Of a DNA stretch of 58,137 nucleotides, positions 33,201 through 42,608 are shown one piece after another. The translations under genes and the position numbers were made by a program. The notes beneath the pieces are model-generated. The model was not told the origin of the DNA. It searched no databases and saw only the letters and a list, made by a program, of their open reading frames with translations. The stretch is from Bacillota bacterium. Its GTDB lineage: Bacteria; Bacillota; Clostridia; Christensenellales; Aristaeellaceae. Each line of letters opens with the position of its first letter. The stretch's first letter is position 1. Location of the stretch: NCBI GenBank assembly GCA_023398575.1, contig JAEWSC010000072.1:1-58137 (forward strand), written 5' to 3'.

Positions 33201-35768
33201 TTACACGATAGATTCGCCGCGCAGCATTTTGGAGGCGAAGTTGGCCGCGAACAAAAGCGTTACGCTAAACAACGTTTTGAGTATGCCTATGGCCGTACCA
33301 AAGGAATACATGTTGCTGCTGGTGGATGCGATGGTAATGTTGTAAATGTACAGGTCTAGCACCTCAATCACGTTCTTGTTCATACTGTTTTGGAAGACAA
33401 GGTACTGCTCCATGCCGTTATTGACAATGTTGGAGATGGAAAGGAGCAGCAGCACAAAGAATGTAGGCAAAAGACCTGGTAGTGTAATATGAACCATTTG
33501 CCTAAACCGGCCGGCACCATCTACACGGGCCGCCTCATACAACTCCTGGTCGATGCCGGCAATGGCCGCAAGATACATGATTGAACCCCAACCGAGCCCC
33601 TTCCAGGTGCTCCATGCCCACATCTTAATCCAAATATTTTCTGAGCTGTTCAGCCAGGCCACCGGTTCGGTGATCGCCCCGACATTCAGCATGAATTTGC
33701 TGTAGATACCCGTATCCATGGCGAACATTGCCAGGGCAAAGCTGAACACCAGCGTCCAGGAAATAAAGTTTGGCAGTGTGGTGAAAATTTGCACGAATTT
33801 CTTGAAGCGTGTGCGGGTGACCTCATTGAGCAGAATCGCAAAGACCATCGGCATCCAGCTTGTTGCAATGCCAAGCCCGCTCATGGCAAAGGTGTTGGAC
33901 ATAACGCGGGCAATATTATTGCGGTGGCCAGGGTTGGTCAAAAGCTCGACAAACCACTTGAAACCCACAAATTCCTGCTGGTCCAGGGGCAGCTCAAACT
34001 TGAAATTGTAGAAAGCATAGCTCCAGCCATACAGCGGCATATAGCTGAAAAGCAGCACGGCTACCAGGAAGGGCAGCATCATCAAAAAGAGCTTATACTT
34101 TTTGGGCAGCTCCTCTTTATCCATGAAGCCAGCAAAAAATGCTGAAAACACGTTGGTGCCCATGGCAATGAATGTTGGCCCCAACGCTGCGATTTGCCCG
34201 ATATCCTTGGGAATCAACCCCCTGGCAATAATCGCTGACACCGCCTGCATCGCAGCCCCAGACAGAAGAACTGCAATAACAATCTTCTTTTGCCGCCCGG
34301 ATCGTATCATCAAGCATAGACCAGCCAAAGAAAGGATCATGGGTACAGCAGTAAACACTGCCAGCTTGTTCAAGCTGCTGCTAACCAAAGCCTGCAAACC
34401 CTCACGGGTATATCCGTTAGTCGCGGCCTCCTGTGTGTACAGCGCACGGCCTCTGGTGTTGACAGGATTTATGATTTGATCAGGCCTGGCAAGCATCATT
34501 AATTCTAAACCGGTTAATGGGCGAGCCACAGCGGGATTATTGACGATAACTTTTCCCGGTGCGTATAGACTGACTTGATACACGGGAAAAAACAGGATCA
34601 TGACCGATGACAGCGCAAGAATCATGCTGACAGCCAGCATTTTTTTCTTTTGCGGAACCGGATTTACAAAATAAGGCTCATTAGCGCGGCGTATGCCTAG
34701 TATTGCACAAGCAGACGATGCGCCTGCCACACCAGTCATCAAAAGCGGAAACAGTGAATAGCCACCCATGCCTAGGAACATTAATTGATACGTCGCGCTT
34801 CTGAATTGGTAATTGCTGTCTACCGCCAGGGTAGAAATAGTCTCCATCAAAAGCATGACTGCAGCAACCAGTATTATACAAGCCGGTATCCACCTGTCCA
34901 CCTTTTTCATGAAGCTCAATGCTGCGCCAACGAAGAGCAACGCACAGGCAATCAGCGCAATCATGCGTATGCTGCCATCATTTTTCGGTATCATAAACAG
35001 ATTTGTGATGTCCTTGCCGCTACCGCTGAGCATCGCAAGGCCGGACATTATATCGCCGGAGATTGCGTTTGAAAAGACTGCCTTCTCTTCTGCGATATCC
35101 TTGAGCATGGGTTCCTTTCCCATGATCCACTGGATACCGGTCAGGGACCGGGACGCCAATGTATCCTCCGCAGGAGTTGCAAAGGTGCCGGGTGCCACAA
35201 AGGTGGTAGCAAAGGGCAGCAGAACCATCAGCAAAGCAGCAAGCCCCAGAAATCCGGAGATGACCCGCCATTTTCGATCCCCAACTGGCAGGGGGGTGTA
35301 CTCTCTCAATTGCAAAATATCAAACACCAGCAAAATTGCAGAAATTGCAAACGCAAGCCATACATACCATTTTGATGTCAGCATAACGCTATAGAGCATG
35401 CTGCTGTCTATTTGCTGCGTATAAAAAACAAAAAGCAGCATGCTGAGCATACCTACCACTCCAGCAAAAACCGATGTGTAAGCGGCTGCTCTTAGCTTGA
35501 AAATGGCCAACAATCCACCAGCAAGGGTAAGTATCACGCCAGCCGCCAGCAAACCTTCACGGAAACTCACAGCGGACAGCGACGGCATTGTATCAAGCGG
35601 CAAGATATTTGTTCCATGCAACATAAGAGCAAGGCCGGAAACCTCTTGGGGAAAAGCTGAAGCCACCTCAGATGGCAGATCCTTATGGGGGTAAAACGAA
35701 TAAAAGGGCATCAGTAAGCTGCCTGCCATCAACACCAGCAATAGAATAATGATGACCCGTTTCTTCAC
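33201..35768 (-). CDS. LplB-type permease fused to a triplicated membrane region
   Basis: 855 residues; LplB-type permeases are normally about 300. Residues 556-855 are a complete permease (KLFLMMLPFLVAVLLFSYMP start, docking loop YEAARVDGAGRFRQMVHIT). Residues 1-555 are an extra membrane region made of three related units (about 1-157, 167-363, 375-548). Each has a helix ending in a [LF]xPFY/FFPVY-like edge, an outside loop with APG and S/PLTGxxxM-like segments, then helices. In-frame coding continues without a stop or internal ribosome-binding site at the junction, so this is a true fusion. The extra part may sense ligand, dock the binding protein or add a channel element; its role is unknown. 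Confidence 0.85.
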   Translation of the reverse strand: MKKRVIIILLLVLMAGSLLMPFYSFYPHKDLPSEVASAFPQEVSGLALMLHGTNILPLDTMPSLSAVSFREGLLAAGVILTLAGGLLAIFKLRAAAYTSVFAGVVGMLSMLLFVFYTQQIDSSMLYSVMLTSKWYVWLAFAISAILLVFDILQLREYTPLPVGDRKWRVISGFLGLAALLMVLLPFATTFVAPGTFATPAEDTLASRSLTGIQWIMGKEPMLKDIAEEKAVFSNAISGDIMSGLAMLSGSGKDITNLFMIPKNDGSIRMIALIACALLFVGAALSFMKKVDRWIPACIILVAAVMLLMETISTLAVDSNYQFRSATYQLMFLGMGGYSLFPLLMTGVAGASSACAILGIRRANEPYFVNPVPQKKKMLAVSMILALSSVMILFFPVYQVSLYAPGKVIVNNPAVARPLTGLELMMLARPDQIINPVNTRGRALYTQEAATNGYTREGLQALVSSSLNKLAVFTAVPMILSLAGLCLMIRSGRQKKIVIAVLLSGAAMQAVSAIIARGLIPKDIGQIAALGPTFIAMGTNVFSAFFAGFMDKEELPKKYKLFLMMLPFLVAVLLFSYMPLYGWSYAFYNFKFELPLDQQEFVGFKWFVELLTNPGHRNNIARVMSNTFAMSGLGIATSWMPMVFAILLNEVTRTRFKKFVQIFTTLPNFISWTLVFSFALAMFAMDTGIYSKFMLNVGAITEPVAWLNSSENIWIKMWAWSTWKGLGWGSIMYLAAIAGIDQELYEAARVDGAGRFRQMVHITLPGLLPTFFVLLLLSISNIVNNGMEQYLVFQNSMNKNVIEVLDLYIYNITIASTSSNMYSFGTAIGILKTLFSVTLLFAANFASKMLRGESIV

Positions 35769-35902
35769 GTTTGCTCCTTCCGGCGCTTCCCATCATGGCT
35801 GCACCTTACCGATATAATATATAAGGAAACTCTGTCTGCAAAGAAGTGATCTGCTTGTCACATACTGCGCGGTGCTTTTTCTGAATGCACAACATTTCAT
35901 CT

Positions 35903-36250
35903 CGTTTTCGAAACCTATACCACCCAATTAAGCGCTTACATTGACAAGATTTTGACCCAAACTAAAATATGGCAAATTATGCATTGCTAAACCGTTTTCG
36001 TTTCAAAGAACACAAAAGCTGCTCAATGAAACTGATAAACGTTTCGACCTTTTCAGCAAAGCACATTATTTCTGCGCGTACAATACCTAACATGTAAAAT
36101 CATACACGAATATTTTAGTTTCTGTCAATATCCTTTTATGAATTTTGTTTATACTGCCAGATTGGGTTCATAACGCTGTAAACACAATTTTTTGCTATAC
36201 TCATACCATATTGCTTAAAGCGTTCATAGATGCGAATCGTTTTCGAGAAC
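35903..36250. promoter_or_regulatory. Cluster of LacI-type operator-like motifs
   Basis: The 549-1 kb-scale gap before RNase R (35769-36398) holds no gene but several related CG-centred motifs: CGTTTTCGAAACC (35903-35915), AAACCGTTTTCG (35989-36000), AAACGTTTCG (36037-36046), CGAATCGTTTTCGAG (36233-36247), plus the palindrome TAAGCGCTTA (35929-35938). LacI-family and CcpA operators share such CG-centred AAAC/GTTT halves. The cluster lies upstream of the third transporter operon (minus strand), which is the likely target. TGCTATACT at 36193-36201 may be an extended -10 for the plus strand. Confidence 0.45.
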
Positions 36251-36398
36251 TTCTGTCAATCAGCCTGAAAATACAGCTGAACTACTTTCATAATTTAGCC
36301 TTTGCTATTTCTGCTGCTTGACGTACAAGCCAATCCATGCTATCACTAATGATATGCCGAATATCCGGCCATACTTTAAGAAAACGTGGGAAGTGCCT

Positions 36399-38588
36399 AT
36401 GAAACAAAAAATTTTGACCCTGCTTACCGAGGAAGATGCATTGCTGGCGCCGGAAGAAATCGCCGGCCGGCTGAACATACCAGAGGAAGAATTGTACGCA
36501 GAATTGGACGAGCTGGTACATGAAGGCAATCTGATCATGACCAAGAAGGGGCGGTACGGCACACCCGAAGCCTTGGGGCTTATACGTGCCCGCGCCTCTA
36601 TTACGCGTACCGGCACAGTGACGGCAAGGCCGATGGGCGGCGGCGATATCATGAAGATAAAGGCTCACGCAAGGTTCCGCTGCCTGCCAGATGACATGAT
36701 TTTGATAAGACCACAGGAGTATGACAGCACCGGCACCAGGTGGTGCAGCCTGCATTCCATTGTAAAGCGTGCCCACGAGACCTTCAGTGCCATTTTGCGC
36801 GAAGGCGACAATACTAACCCTTATGACAGGCTTCGTCATACAAGCAAGCCGAAAAAGCGCTCAAGTGAACCGGGTAAGCCGTATCTATTTGCAAAACCCT
36901 ACGATAATCGCATTGCATATTCCGTGAAGGTAGATGCCACTGATGTAAAAGGCGCGCAGCCAGGAGACATGGTGGTACTGAAGACCATTGCCTGGCCCGA
37001 ATTCGATAAGCCGCTTTTGGCAAAGGTGCTTCGGGTTATGGGCGCAGCGGAGCTCTTGCCGGTACAGTTAAAAGCCATTGCGGAGGACCACGGCTTTGCA
37101 AGCGTCTTTCCGGAGGAAGCAGAACGGTTGGCGGAAGGGTACCCTAAGGAGGTCGGTCCGCAAGAGATTGCAGGCCGCCGGGATTTACGCAGCCTCGAAC
37201 TATTTACCATTGATGGCGAAGATGCCAAGGATTTTGATGATGCGGTTTCGCTGAGTGCAATGGAGGACGGCTGCTGGCAGTTAGGTGTACACATCGCTGA
37301 CGTATCACAATATGTGCCAGTCGGCCATCCGCTGGATGTGGAAGCGCTTCATCGCGCGACTTCGCTGTACCTGCCGGGGTTCACGTTGCCCATGCTGCCC
37401 CATGCCCTATCGGACCATCTATGCTCCTTAAAACCCAATGTTGACCGCCTGGCCATGAGCCTGTTGATGAAAGTGAAAAACGGCCGGATCATCGATCACG
37501 AGCTGTTTCCCTCCGTCATTCACTCCAAGGCGCGGCTTACCTATACAGCTGTCAACTTATTGTTTGATGAAAAGGAAAACAATGTGCCAATTGAGCTGCA
37601 CAGCACACTCAAACAAATGCTTGAAGTAGCAAAGGAATTGCGAAGAAACCGTACGCTGCGCGGCAGTATCGACTTTGATTTGAAGGAAACCGGCTTCACT
37701 TTGGATAAGGATAATATCCCCCTGGATGTGCATCCCAGAGAGCGGGGCGAGGCAGAAAAGCTGATTGAAGACTTTATGCTGGCTGCCAATGAGACCGTAG
37801 CCGAATTGGCCAGACATGCCGATCTGCCGTTTTTATACCGTGTGCATGACAAACCTGATCCCATGAAGCTGCATGCGCTGGAGCTGTTTTTGAGCAGCCT
37901 GAATGTAAGCGCACATATCGGCCCGGAACCACACCCCGGCGTTTTGCAGGAGCTTTTGAATAAGACTGCCACCCTGCCCCATGCCGCAATTATTAGAAGT
38001 GTGATGATCCGCTCCCTAAAACGCGCCATGTATGACGATAAGCCTGAAGGCCACTATGCCCTGGCTGCGAGGGATTACTGCCACTTTACTTCCCCCATTC
38101 GCCGGTATCCTGACCTTGTGGTACACCGCATGCTGAAGCTATTACTCGCCGGACGGCAAAATGAAAAGCACCCGCAAACAGGGAGTATGGCAGAACTGGC
38201 GGACCAATGCTCCCGCCAGGAATATGCCGCCACCCTGGCTGAGCGGGAGGGTGATGATCTGCTAAAAGCCCACTATATGGCCGGCCATATTGGCGAAGAA
38301 TATGAGGGCATTGTATCCGGCGTAACGAGCTGGGGTTTTTATGTCACGCTGGATAATACTGTGGAAGGCCTTGTTCACATTTCTACCATGGATGACTACT
38401 ATGAATACGACGCTACCCGCTATATGCTGATCGGCTCCCGTACCAACCGTGTGATTCGGCTGGGTGATGCTGCGCGTGTAAGGGTTGCAAGGGCTGATGT
38501 GCAGAACCGGCAAGTGGATTTTGAACTGACAGGCCTGATGAGAAAAGGCGGGAAAGATAAAGAAGCTATAGCACCTCAAACACGATGA
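36399..38588 (+). CDS. rnr: Ribonuclease R
   Basis: 729 residues. Order: winged-helix start (about 1-60), cold-shock-like domains (about 60-240), RNB catalytic domain with the metal-binding Asp cluster in IDGEDAKDFDDAV (271-283) and YCHFTSPIRRYPDLVVHR, and an S1 domain (about 635-715: YEGIVSGVTSWGFYVTLDNT, GLVHIST). It degrades structured RNA 3' to 5' in the cytoplasm. The long Lys-rich tail of some RNase R proteins is absent. The ATG at 36399 is used because the protein then starts as the family does; the upstream in-frame ATG at 36318 has no good ribosome-binding site. No smpB or secG is adjacent. Confidence 0.92.
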   Translation: MKQKILTLLTEEDALLAPEEIAGRLNIPEEELYAELDELVHEGNLIMTKKGRYGTPEALGLIRARASITRTGTVTARPMGGGDIMKIKAHARFRCLPDDMILIRPQEYDSTGTRWCSLHSIVKRAHETFSAILREGDNTNPYDRLRHTSKPKKRSSEPGKPYLFAKPYDNRIAYSVKVDATDVKGAQPGDMVVLKTIAWPEFDKPLLAKVLRVMGAAELLPVQLKAIAEDHGFASVFPEEAERLAEGYPKEVGPQEIAGRRDLRSLELFTIDGEDAKDFDDAVSLSAMEDGCWQLGVHIADVSQYVPVGHPLDVEALHRATSLYLPGFTLPMLPHALSDHLCSLKPNVDRLAMSLLMKVKNGRIIDHELFPSVIHSKARLTYTAVNLLFDEKENNVPIELHSTLKQMLEVAKELRRNRTLRGSIDFDLKETGFTLDKDNIPLDVHPRERGEAEKLIEDFMLAANETVAELARHADLPFLYRVHDKPDPMKLHALELFLSSLNVSAHIGPEPHPGVLQELLNKTATLPHAAIIRSVMIRSLKRAMYDDKPEGHYALAARDYCHFTSPIRRYPDLVVHRMLKLLLAGRQNEKHPQTGSMAELADQCSRQEYAATLAEREGDDLLKAHYMAGHIGEEYEGIVSGVTSWGFYVTLDNTVEGLVHISTMDDYYEYDATRYMLIGSRTNRVIRLGDAARVRVARADVQNRQVDFELTGLMRKGGKDKEAIAPQTR

Positions 38589-38629
38589 GAACAGGAAGCC
38601 AGATGCTAAACTGTACCCTGAAAGTGAAA

Positions 38630-38671
38630 CCGGCTCGGACATGGCTTACTCCATATCCGGGCCGGCTTTTT
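38630..38671 (+). terminator. Rho-independent terminator of RNase R gene
   Basis: Stem 38630-38644/38651-38665, 15 positions with one mismatch and one wobble, loop CTTACT, followed by TTTTTC to 38672. Confidence 0.85.
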
Positions 38672-38706
38672 CTTTTGTAAAAACTGTAAACTCTTTTTTT
38701 TAGGTC

Positions 38707-39684
38707 TTACTTCACTTGCATGATCTTCTGCTGACTATCGGAAAGATAAGCATTCTCTAACAGCTCGGTCAGTGCAATGGCTTTGTCCAGACCAAATGGG
38801 CTGGCCGTATCCTTTTCAATGCTATCCAGCCACTGGCGGATGGCAGAGGGCTGCTGCTCCGGCAGCTTGTCGGGGTAGAACCAACCGTCTTTTACTTGGC
38901 TGGTGCGCATTTTGATCTTGCCTTCTACCTGGACAATGGCACCCAGAGAGCCAAGTAGCTCAAAGCTTTCGCCTTGGTGCGGTGCGATGAAGGAGGTTTC
39001 CAGCACGGCAATGGCCTTGTTTTCAAACTCCACCACGGATACCGCGTTGTCATCCACACCACCAGGCGCGCAGGTGTTGTTGAAGATCGAGGTGATGCGA
39101 GCAGGTTTGCCCAGCAGGTAAGAAGCCATGTACATGGGATGGCATCCCAGGTCCATCATTGCTCCGCCGCCAGCCTTTTGCGCATCGTACCAGTAGTCCG
39201 GCAGCCATGCGCGGGAAGCGCCATCATGGGCTACACGCATGCGCATAAAGTGAATATTCCCTAGCAGACCGTCATCAATGGCCTGACGGCACAACTGCGC
39301 CAGCGGCCAGGTGAGCCGCGGGAAGGAGATGCAAAACTTCACGCCGCTTTCTTCAACCGCTTTGGCAATCTCCTTGCAGTCGGCAACGGTTGTAGCCAAG
39401 GCCTTTTCGGTAAAGATGTGTTTCTTCGCCTTGGCCGCCTTCAGCATCACATACTTGTGATCCGTGGTGGGCGTATCCACGATGACTGCGTCCACATCAG
39501 CGCGGGCCAGGGCTTTATCCAAATCGGGTTCAAATGCCGCGCCAAGCTCCTGTGCCCAGGCTTCACCGCGTTTTGCATCCTCGTCCCAAACACAGGTGAT
39601 TTTCGCGTCCGGCTGAGCCTGAACGACTTTGGCATAGTCCCTGGCGTGCACATGCCATTTGGACAACATCAATACATTGATCAT
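38707..39684 (-). CDS. Gfo/Idh/MocA-family oxidoreductase
   Basis: 325 residues from the ATG behind AGGAG. It has an N-terminal Rossmann domain (MINVLMLSKWHVHARDYAKV, VDAVIVDTPTTDHKYVMLKA, HIFTEKALATTVADC with the EK(P/A) motif) and a C-terminal substrate domain (GGGAMMDLGCHPMYMASYLL). The GxGxxG is replaced by LSKWHVHA, so NAD(P) binding may be atypical. It is the last gene of a three-gene operon with a sugar isomerase and a second oxidoreductase, fitting oxidation and epimerisation of a sugar or inositol derivative. Confidence 0.85.
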   Translation of the reverse strand: MINVLMLSKWHVHARDYAKVVQAQPDAKITCVWDEDAKRGEAWAQELGAAFEPDLDKALARADVDAVIVDTPTTDHKYVMLKAAKAKKHIFTEKALATTVADCKEIAKAVEESGVKFCISFPRLTWPLAQLCRQAIDDGLLGNIHFMRMRVAHDGASRAWLPDYWYDAQKAGGGAMMDLGCHPMYMASYLLGKPARITSIFNNTCAPGGVDDNAVSVVEFENKAIAVLETSFIAPHQGESFELLGSLGAIVQVEGKIKMRTSQVKDGWFYPDKLPEQQPSAIRQWLDSIEKDTASPFGLDKAIALTELLENAYLSDSQQKIMQVK

Positions 39685-39710
39685 GGGTATCTCCTGTTTC
39701 ACTGTCTCCC

Positions 39711-40430
39711 TTATTCCAGGGAACGCAGGTATTTGATGCAGATGCCGGTCTCGGTCAGACCATCGGGCGTCAACGTTTCACTTTCCACCACCATAGGTAT
39801 GTTCAGCGCTTTCGCCGCATCGTACACAGCCTTCACCGGCGCGGTGCCCTGGCCCAAAGGCATGCCCTTGCGATCCGCAAACCCGTCCTTGATATGGATC
39901 ACGGGAATCCTACCGGCAAAGCGCTTGAGTACTGCCACCGGGTCAATGCCGGCCGCATAGGCCCAGAAGGTGTCGATTTCCAGCTCCAGATTTGTGCGGT
40001 AATAGAGCTGTTCTATGGACACAGATCCATCATCATTGGGCTTGAATTCCATGTCATGGTTGTGATACCCCAGACGAATGCCTTCCTTTTCAAAGCGGGG
40101 CTGCAGCACAGCCATATCCGCGATGAAGGCATCAATCTTTTCCTGGGTGTTTAGTTCCGTGTAAGGAACATAAATCTTCGTATTGCCGATGGCCTTATGG
40201 TAAGCAATGGTCTCTTCCGTTTTTTCCTTCAACTCCGCAAGGCCGGTATGGGTGCCGGAAACACGAAGGCCTGCCTCGCCCAGCATTGAAGAGATTTCCG
40301 CAGCGCTAAACCCAAAGAAACCAGCAAACTCCACAAAGGAATAGCCCTGCTTAGCGATGCTCAAAAGCGCGCCGCGCATGTCCGTCTGCGTGATATCCCG
40401 CACACTGTACAGCTGTACACCGTATTCCAT
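39711..40430 (-). CDS. Sugar phosphate isomerase/epimerase (TIM barrel)
   Basis: 239 residues of the xylose isomerase-like AP endonuclease 2 superfamily. Metal-site segments are visible: GYHNHDMEF, LELEIDTFWAYAAGID, IPVIHIKDGF and MVVESE. It probably isomerises or epimerises a sugar or inositol intermediate shared with the two flanking oxidoreductases. GGGGGC precedes the start. Exact substrate unknown. Confidence 0.87.
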   Translation of the reverse strand: MEYGVQLYSVRDITQTDMRGALLSIAKQGYSFVEFAGFFGFSAAEISSMLGEAGLRVSGTHTGLAELKEKTEETIAYHKAIGNTKIYVPYTELNTQEKIDAFIADMAVLQPRFEKEGIRLGYHNHDMEFKPNDDGSVSIEQLYYRTNLELEIDTFWAYAAGIDPVAVLKRFAGRIPVIHIKDGFADRKGMPLGQGTAPVKAVYDAAKALNIPMVVESETLTPDGLTETGICIKYLRSLE

Positions 40431-40442
40431 AAAAGCGCCCCC

Positions 40443-41519
40443 TTACTTGTTGAAGTACACGGGTTCGCCCGTCTTGGCGGAGGTGTAGATAGCTTCCAGT
40501 AATTCGGAAACAACACAGGCCTGTTCCGGCATCACGACAGGATCGGTATCATTTTCCACCGCGTCGATCCAGCGGCGGGCTTCGGTGATGGCCGGGGTTT
40601 CCTTGACTCCATCGTAGAAGGCTACGCCACCAGCGGATACGTCGGGCTTTACCTCAACCAAGCGGCCGAACTCACCCTTGTTGATGGATATCCCGTTCTT
40701 GATCTGAGCGCCGGCCTTGGAGCCGCACAGCTGCAGACTGCCTTCCTGAATGGGCTCAATGGTGTTCAGCGCCCAGGTTGCCTCCAAGGTGATGGTGGCG
40801 CCGTCTTCCATGACGATAAAACCGAAGGCGCTGTCTTCCATGGTGTGGTCGCAAGCCCCCCAGGGATTGCCGCAGCTGGGGTCTTCCAGCTTCTTATACT
40901 TGGTGCCCACTACCATACGGGGCTTGTAGTTGTTCATGAGGTACAGCGTCAAATCCAACGAATGGGTGCCGATGTCGATCAGCGGACCGCCGCCCTGCTC
41001 GTACTCATTGAGGAACACGCCCCAGTTGGGAGTGCCGCGGCGGCGGATGGCAAAGGCCTTGGCATAATAAACATCGCCCAAGTCGCCACGCTCGATGACG
41101 CTCTTCAAATAATTGCTTTCGGGCTTGTGGCGGTGCTGGTAACCGACAGTGAGCTTTTTGCCGGTCTCTTTTGCCGCCTCCACCATGCGGCGGGCATCGG
41201 CAGCCGTCTTAGCCATGGGCTTTTCGCACATGACATGCTTGCCGGCATGCAGAGAATCAATGCTGATATCGGCATGGGAGCGGTTGGGGGTGCAGACATG
41301 CACAACATCAATGGATGCATCCTTAAGCAGCTCTTTATAATCGGTGTACACCTTGGCGTCGGGTGTGCCGTATTCCTTGGCAGCCTGTTCCGCCTTTTCC
41401 GGAATGATATCGCAGAAAGCCACCATATCCACGCGGTTCAAAGCCTTCAAAGAAGGCATGTGTTTTCCGTTGGCGATGCCGCCGCAGCCAATGATACCAA
41501 TGCGAAGCCGTTTGCTCAT
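40443..41519 (-). CDS. Gfo/Idh/MocA-family oxidoreductase
   Basis: 358 residues from the ATG behind AAGGAGG, giving the N-terminus MSKRLRIGIIGCGGIANGKH with the dinucleotide motif GCGGIA. The EKP motif (HVMCEKPMAKTAADA) and the C-terminal GGGPLIDIGTHSLDLTLYLM follow. It is the first gene of the operon, divergent from an AraC regulator. It differs clearly from the oxidoreductase at 38707, so the operon carries two distinct dehydrogenases around one isomerase. Confidence 0.9.
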   Translation of the reverse strand: MSKRLRIGIIGCGGIANGKHMPSLKALNRVDMVAFCDIIPEKAEQAAKEYGTPDAKVYTDYKELLKDASIDVVHVCTPNRSHADISIDSLHAGKHVMCEKPMAKTAADARRMVEAAKETGKKLTVGYQHRHKPESNYLKSVIERGDLGDVYYAKAFAIRRRGTPNWGVFLNEYEQGGGPLIDIGTHSLDLTLYLMNNYKPRMVVGTKYKKLEDPSCGNPWGACDHTMEDSAFGFIVMEDGATITLEATWALNTIEPIQEGSLQLCGSKAGAQIKNGISINKGEFGRLVEVKPDVSAGGVAFYDGVKETPAITEARRWIDAVENDTDPVVMPEQACVVSELLEAIYTSAKTGEPVYFNK

Positions 41520-41573
41520 ATTATTTTCCTCCTTGTACGATGTAGAATCAGTATAGCATTCATTGGATGCAGA

Positions 41574-41582
41574 TGATATAAT
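41574..41582 (+). promoter_or_regulatory. Extended -10 element for the AraC gene
   Basis: TGATATAAT, with a TG-type extension before TATAAT (41577-41582) and no clear -35. It lies in the 103-base divergent gap between oxidoreductase operon and regulator. On the other strand a TATACT (41550-41555) may serve the oxidoreductase operon, also without a good -35. Confidence 0.45.
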
Positions 41583-41622
41583 GCTTTTGAACCAAAATAT
41601 CATTTTTTTGCAGGCGATGAAA

Positions 41623-42504
41623 ATGACACGTTATTACCGGGAAGAGCGGGTCCCCCGCGGAAATATACGCTACACCTACGATTGCAGTGTGCAAAAGATG
41701 GTTGGAAAAGCCTCCGTCGTAGAGCCGCACATCCATGAATTTTACGAAATTTTATATTGCCAGTCAGGCGCATATACGCTGATGGTCAATGAAAAACCAT
41801 ATGAACTCAGGCCTGGAGATATGGCCATTGTCGACCCTATGGAGATACATAGCACCAGGGCATTGTATAATGGCTTGAACCAGTATCTTGTGATCAAGTT
41901 CATACCGGAGGTCTTGTATTCGCAAGAGCAGTTGGTGTATGAACTGAAATATTTTATGCCCTATATCAAAGGAAGCGGCGTCCATCAAAAGGTATTTCCA
42001 GCTGAGCTTACCAAAGCCGCCGCAGTCGGCGATATGCTGCAAGAAATTGTGGATGAATTTTTGCGGCGTGACTTTGGCTTTGAAATCGCACTGAGAGCCA
42101 ATATCAGCCGGCTGTTTTTATGGGTATTGCGCTGCTGGCATGCTCTTCGAAAAGACGACGTTCCGGATGACGCAACGCTGGCCCAATTGAACAAAGCACT
42201 GGAGTTTATTGATGCGAACTATGCCCAGAGTATCCGCATGGCCGATGCAGCGCAATACGCCAATATGTCCTATACTGTTTTTTCCCGTTTTTTTTCAAAA
42301 TACTTGGGACAGGGCTTTTCAGAATACCTACTTCTAACGCGTCTGAAAAAAGCCGCGGTTCTCCTGGCGGAAACAGATAAGTCCATCACCGATGTGGCGA
42401 TGGACACAGGTTTTTCAACTACCAGCTATTTTATACAGCGGTTCCGCGAATACCAGGGAATGACCCCCATGCGCTTTCGTAAGTGGTTTGGCGCGACGCA
42501 GTAA
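41623..42504 (+). CDS. AraC-family regulator with cupin sensor domain
   Basis: 293 residues from the ATG preceded by AGGCG (41617 is an alternative). The N-terminal half is a cupin-type ligand domain (EPHIHEFYEILYCQSGAYTL, ELRPGDMAIVDPMEIHS); the C-terminal half has two helix-turn-helix segments (IRMADAAQYANMSYTVFSRF, ITDVAMDTGFSTTSYFIQRF). It probably controls the divergent sugar-oxidoreductase operon in response to a sugar. Confidence 0.88.
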   Translation: MTRYYREERVPRGNIRYTYDCSVQKMVGKASVVEPHIHEFYEILYCQSGAYTLMVNEKPYELRPGDMAIVDPMEIHSTRALYNGLNQYLVIKFIPEVLYSQEQLVYELKYFMPYIKGSGVHQKVFPAELTKAAAVGDMLQEIVDEFLRRDFGFEIALRANISRLFLWVLRCWHALRKDDVPDDATLAQLNKALEFIDANYAQSIRMADAAQYANMSYTVFSRFFSKYLGQGFSEYLLLTRLKKAAVLLAETDKSITDVAMDTGFSTTSYFIQRFREYQGMTPMRFRKWFGATQ

Positions 42505-42523
42505 TGGGCATCCCCCACAAGAA

Positions 42524-42558
42524 AGCAAGCATGCAACCTAAACGGTCGCATGCTTGCT
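42524..42558. terminator. Hairpin between convergent genes
   Basis: Stem 42524-42534/42548-42558 (AGCAAGCATGC) with a 13-base loop; only short T-rich flanks. Likely a shared weak terminator. Confidence 0.6.
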
Positions 42559-42608
42559 CTCTTAATAGGATTATCAAGGGATGATACGCCGTGGACGATA
42601 TCTTCCTG

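Noticed and set aside
36318..36398. Longer N-terminus for RNase R from ATG 36318
   Set aside because: The extra 27 residues do not fit the family start and no ribosome-binding site precedes that codon.
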